From contig WFTX01000122.1 in NCBI GenBank assembly GCA_015485235.1, positions 1 through 15,201 of the forward strand: a stretch of DNA of 15,201 nt, in the 5' to 3' direction. Position numbers and translations under genes: made by a program. The notes under the pieces were generated by a model. The model worked only from the letters and a program-made list of their open reading frames with translations. It did no database searches and was not told the origin of the DNA. The DNA comes from Nitrospirota bacterium. GTDB taxonomy: Bacteria > Nitrospirota > Thermodesulfovibrionia > Thermodesulfovibrionales > JdFR-85. Below, in pieces: positions 13,166 to 15,201 of the stretch (its first letter is position 1; each line of letters opens with the position of its first letter).

Positions 13166-14230
13166 TCACCACATCTTTATCCTGATCTGATCAAGGTTCA
13201 GTCCCTCTTCTGCCAGTTTCCGGATATCCCTTGGGTGGAAGATCCCCTTTTCCGTGATGATGGCGGTCACGTTACGGGCAGGGGTTACATCAAAGGCCAT
13301 GTTCAGGACATTCACCCCCTCGGGGGCGATGGAAACCCCGCTGATATGGGTTACTTCTTCAGGGGGTCTCTCCTCAATGGGGATCATATCCCCTGATGGG
13401 ATGGTGAGATCAATGCTGCTCAGGGGGGCGGCCACATAGAAGGGGATACCGTGCTCCCGGGCAAGGACGGAGACGGTGTATGTACCTATCTTGTTTGCCA
13501 CATCACCGTTTCTCACGGTCCTGTCAGTCCCGACGATGCAGAGGTCTATCTCCCCTTTCCTCATCAGGGCCCCTGCTGAGTTGTCCGTGATCAGGGTGAC
13601 GGGGATGCCCGCCTCCATGAGTTCCCATGCTGTCAGACGGGCTCCCTGGAGAACGGGCCTTGTCTCATCGGCTATCACCCGTATCTCCTTACCCTGTTCC
13701 CTTGCAACGAGCATCGGGGCGGTTGCAGTCCCGTAGCCACCTGTAGCAAGGGCTCCTGCATTACAGTGGGTGAGTATGGTGTCGCCGTCACGGATCAGTT
13801 CAGCCCCGTGAACGCCTATAGCCCTGTTTGTCTCTATATCCTCCTCAAGGATCGCCTTTGCCTCCTCGACAAGGAGTTCCTTCACCTTCTGTACCGGTTC
13901 ATCAAGGTTCTTCCTTAGCAGGCTGTTCATCCTCTCTATCGCCCATCTGATATTGACTGCTGTGGGACGGGTTGAAACAAGGGTGCGGGCAGGCTCTTCA
14001 AGCCGTTCTGATAGTTGTTGCACCGAATCTGCCCTTATAGCCAGGGCAGCAAGGGCGAAGCCCATTGAAGCGGCTATGCCTATAGCCGGAGCCCCTCTGA
14101 TCCTCAGGCTCCTTATGGCCTCGGCAACATCAAGGTAGTCTTCTGTCTCAATGTATACGATCTCGCGGGGAAGCCTGGTCTGATCCAGGATCCTGACCTT
14201 ACCGTCTGTCCATTCAATCGCCTTTACCAT
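13166..14230 (-). CDS. mtnA: S-methyl-5-thioribose-1-phosphate isomerase
   Basis: MtnA isomerises 5-methylthioribose-1-phosphate to 5-methylthioribulose-1-phosphate in methionine salvage. The 354-aa protein has RGAPAIGIAAS near residues 45-55, the catalytic Cys156 in THCNAGALATGGYGTA, Asp236 in VGTDRTVRNGDVANKIGTY, and FYVAAPLSSID. Length and motifs favour MtnA over the related ribose-1,5-bisphosphate isomerase or eIF2B-like proteins. The ATG at 14230 has no proper Shine-Dalgarno (AGCAGG abuts it), and TAAAAT lies six bases upstream (14237-14242), suggesting a leaderless message. No SAM riboswitch is seen upstream. No other methionine-salvage genes are in the window. Confidence 0.95.
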   Translation of the reverse strand: MVKAIEWTDGKVRILDQTRLPREIVYIETEDYLDVAEAIRSLRIRGAPAIGIAASMGFALAALAIRADSVQQLSERLEEPARTLVSTRPTAVNIRWAIERMNSLLRKNLDEPVQKVKELLVEEAKAILEEDIETNRAIGVHGAELIRDGDTILTHCNAGALATGGYGTATAPMLVAREQGKEIRVIADETRPVLQGARLTAWELMEAGIPVTLITDNSAGALMRKGEIDLCIVGTDRTVRNGDVANKIGTYTVSVLAREHGIPFYVAAPLSSIDLTIPSGDMIPIEERPPEEVTHISGVSIAPEGVNVLNMAFDVTPARNVTAIITEKGIFHPRDIRKLAEEGLNLDQIRIKMW

Positions 14231-14236
14231 CCTGCT

Positions 14237-14242
14237 ATTTTA
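14237..14242 (-). promoter_or_regulatory. Candidate -10 box of a leaderless mtnA transcript
   Basis: TAAAAT on the minus strand is exactly six bases from the mtnA ATG at 14230, matching the arrangement before the acyltransferase gene. No clear -35 is visible; upstream is repeat-rich spacer. Confidence 0.3.
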
Positions 14243-14250
14243 ACATAAAC

Positions 14251-14402
14251 CTCAGAGGGTGTAGGTGGCAGAGGGCAGGGTGCAGAGAATGAAGAGAGGC
14301 AAGGTTAAGCTCGAGGCTGAGGTTGAGAGAATCCGTATTATCCGTGTTGATCTGTGTCCTGATTTCAGAAGTAAAAAGCAAGAAACAAGAAGTGGGAAGT
14401 CC
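14251..14402. repeat. Mosaic of degenerate short tandem repeats between mtnA and the NRAMP gene
   Basis: Consecutive blocks of different period fill this spacer. Heptamers near GGTGCAG occupy 14251-14285 (CTCAGAG, GGTGTAG, GTGGCAG, AGGGCAG, GGTGCAG). Hexamers near GTTGAG occupy 14304-14327 (GTTAAG, CTCGAG, GCTGAG, GTTGAG). Nonamers near ATCCGTGTT occupy 14331-14348, with a looser third unit to 14359. Heptamers near GAAGCAA occupy 14368-14402 (GAAGTAA, AAAGCAA, GAAACAA, GAAGTGG, GAAGTCC). No coding signal is seen. Confidence 0.6.
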
Positions 14403-14422
14403 CCGGACCCCTCAGTGGTTCA

Positions 14423-15201
14423 TCAAACAAAAAATACGAATATCAGCATCAGGATGGTAAGGATTGTAATGGTGAAGACCGTCCCCCAGGCGATGATATT
14501 GAAGCCCCTTGAGTTGGTATGCTCCCCCATTATCTTCGGGTTATTCGCTATCCTGAGGGCATAGATGAGGACAAAGGGTAGTATAAGCCCGTTCAGGACT
14601 GATGAAAGGACCATCAGCATCACAAGGGGCGCCCCGGGTAGCATCACCAGGAGAGAAGATATTCCTATAAGGGAGGTATATATCCACATGAACTGGGGAG
14701 CCTCCTTGAAGGACTTGCTTATGCCTGCCTCCCACCCCATGGCCTCACAGGTATAGTAGGCCGTGGCAAGGGGAACGATTATGGCACCGAGGATCGAGGC
14801 GTTTGCCAGGCTTACTGCAAAGAGGACAGAGGAGAGGTTTCCTGCAAAGGGCTGTAAAGCCATCGCAGCCTCTCCTGCATTCTCGATCCTCACGCCTGCA
14901 GGAAAGAGTATGGTCGCACAGGTCACTATTATGAAGAAGGAGACTATGTCGGTGATACTGCACCCAATCACGACATCAAGTCTGGAGGCCCTGTACTCCT
15001 CCTTCTTGATCCCCTTCTCTGCAATGGACGACTGTAGATAGAACTGCATCCAGGGGGTAATGGTCGTCCCGATGATGGCGATGGTGAGCATTATATACTC
15101 GGGATCTCCGGTGAGCCTGGGGATTACAAGGGCCTTGGTCACCTCGGACCAGTCCGGCCCTGCCATGATCCCTGCAATCACATAGCCGAAGTAGATTATA
15201 C
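14423..15201 (-). CDS. NRAMP-family metal ion transporter, N terminus beyond right edge
   Basis: This is an inner-membrane proton-coupled divalent metal transporter, with 259 residues visible and the start outside the window; the frame is open to the right edge. At least seven hydrophobic segments are apparent. The region for TM6 reads IIGTTITPWMQFYLQSS, where canonical NRAMP proteins have a metal-binding MPH motif; here Met and His are replaced by Thr and Trp. The end matches the family (LNGLILPFVLIYAL, then a NNPKIMGEHTNSRGFN loop and a final helix). The DPGN motif of TM1 cannot be seen because that part is missing. Substrate is therefore open: Mn, Fe, or Mg as in NRAMP-related magnesium transporters. 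Confidence 0.9.
   Translation of the reverse strand, partial: IIYFGYVIAGIMAGPDWSEVTKALVIPRLTGDPEYIMLTIAIIGTTITPWMQFYLQSSIAEKGIKKEEYRASRLDVVIGCSITDIVSFFIIVTCATILFPAGVRIENAGEAAMALQPFAGNLSSVLFAVSLANASILGAIIVPLATAYYTCEAMGWEAGISKSFKEAPQFMWIYTSLIGISSLLVMLPGAPLVMLMVLSSVLNGLILPFVLIYALRIANNPKIMGEHTNSRGFNIIAWGTVFTITILTILMLIFVFFV

Noticed and set aside
13148..13736. Forward frames opposite mtnA (82, 61 and 86 codons)
   Set aside because: They are antisense to a full-length MtnA with intact catalytic residues.
14231..14422. SAM riboswitch upstream of mtnA
   Set aside because: The spacer is made of short tandem repeats and lacks the stems and conserved bases of the known SAM classes.

Overview
The window (about 53% G+C by eye, not computed) looks like a chromosomal segment of a Gram-negative, probably anaerobic or sulfur-metabolising bacterium. 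The outer-membrane assembly protein LptD shows the diderm envelope. The DsrE/F/H-TusA sulfur relay, a 2[4Fe-4S] ferredoxin and MtnA point to sulfur chemistry. A member of the Nitrospirota (Thermodesulfovibrio-like) or a deltaproteobacterial-type lineage is my best guess. That is inference from gene style, not a demonstrated placement.

Layout. Positions 1-499 carry no convincing gene, only a candidate promoter for the first operon. Positions 500-5461 (+) form a tight operon trpA-accD-folC-lptD: tryptophan, fatty acid, folate and outer-membrane assembly. Two of its junctions are 4-nt ATGA overlaps. A CysC-like P-loop kinase (5448-5969, -) runs convergently into lptD and divergently from a PlsC-like acyltransferase (6038-6853, +). 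Positions 7047-9776 (+) hold the classic rpsB-tsf-pyrH-frr translation/UMP kinase cluster behind a 193-nt structured leader. It is followed by an unrecognised 51-aa protein overlapping a DksA/TraR-type zinc-finger regulator (9827-10385). truA (10404-11171, -) is convergent with that regulator.

The most distinctive part is 11295-12719 (+). A strong promoter with nested inverted repeats drives a four-gene sulfur-transfer operon with DsrH/TusB-, DsrE/TusD- and DsrF/TusC-like subunits and TusA. It ends at a bidirectional terminator shared with a minus-strand 2[4Fe-4S] ferredoxin. Upstream of the ferredoxin lie mtnA (methionine salvage) and the 3' part of an NRAMP-family transporter that runs off the right edge. 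The spacer between those two genes is almost wholly built of degenerate 6-, 7- and 9-bp tandem repeats.

How the genes fit together. Most of the window is core housekeeping. The TusB/D/C/A relay, divergent from the tRNA-modifying truA and next to ferredoxin and mtnA, forms a sulfur-handling neighbourhood. It could feed tRNA 2-thiolation or dissimilatory sulfur metabolism; the deciding partners (TusE/DsrC, MnmA, DsrAB) are not in the window. I see no mobile element, CRISPR array, tRNA or rRNA. No wholly new defence or catalytic system is evident. The items most worth checking are the relay operon's regulatory region, the 51-aa protein, the repeat-mosaic spacer, and enzymes with substituted signature motifs (the kinase, acyltransferase and NRAMP protein).
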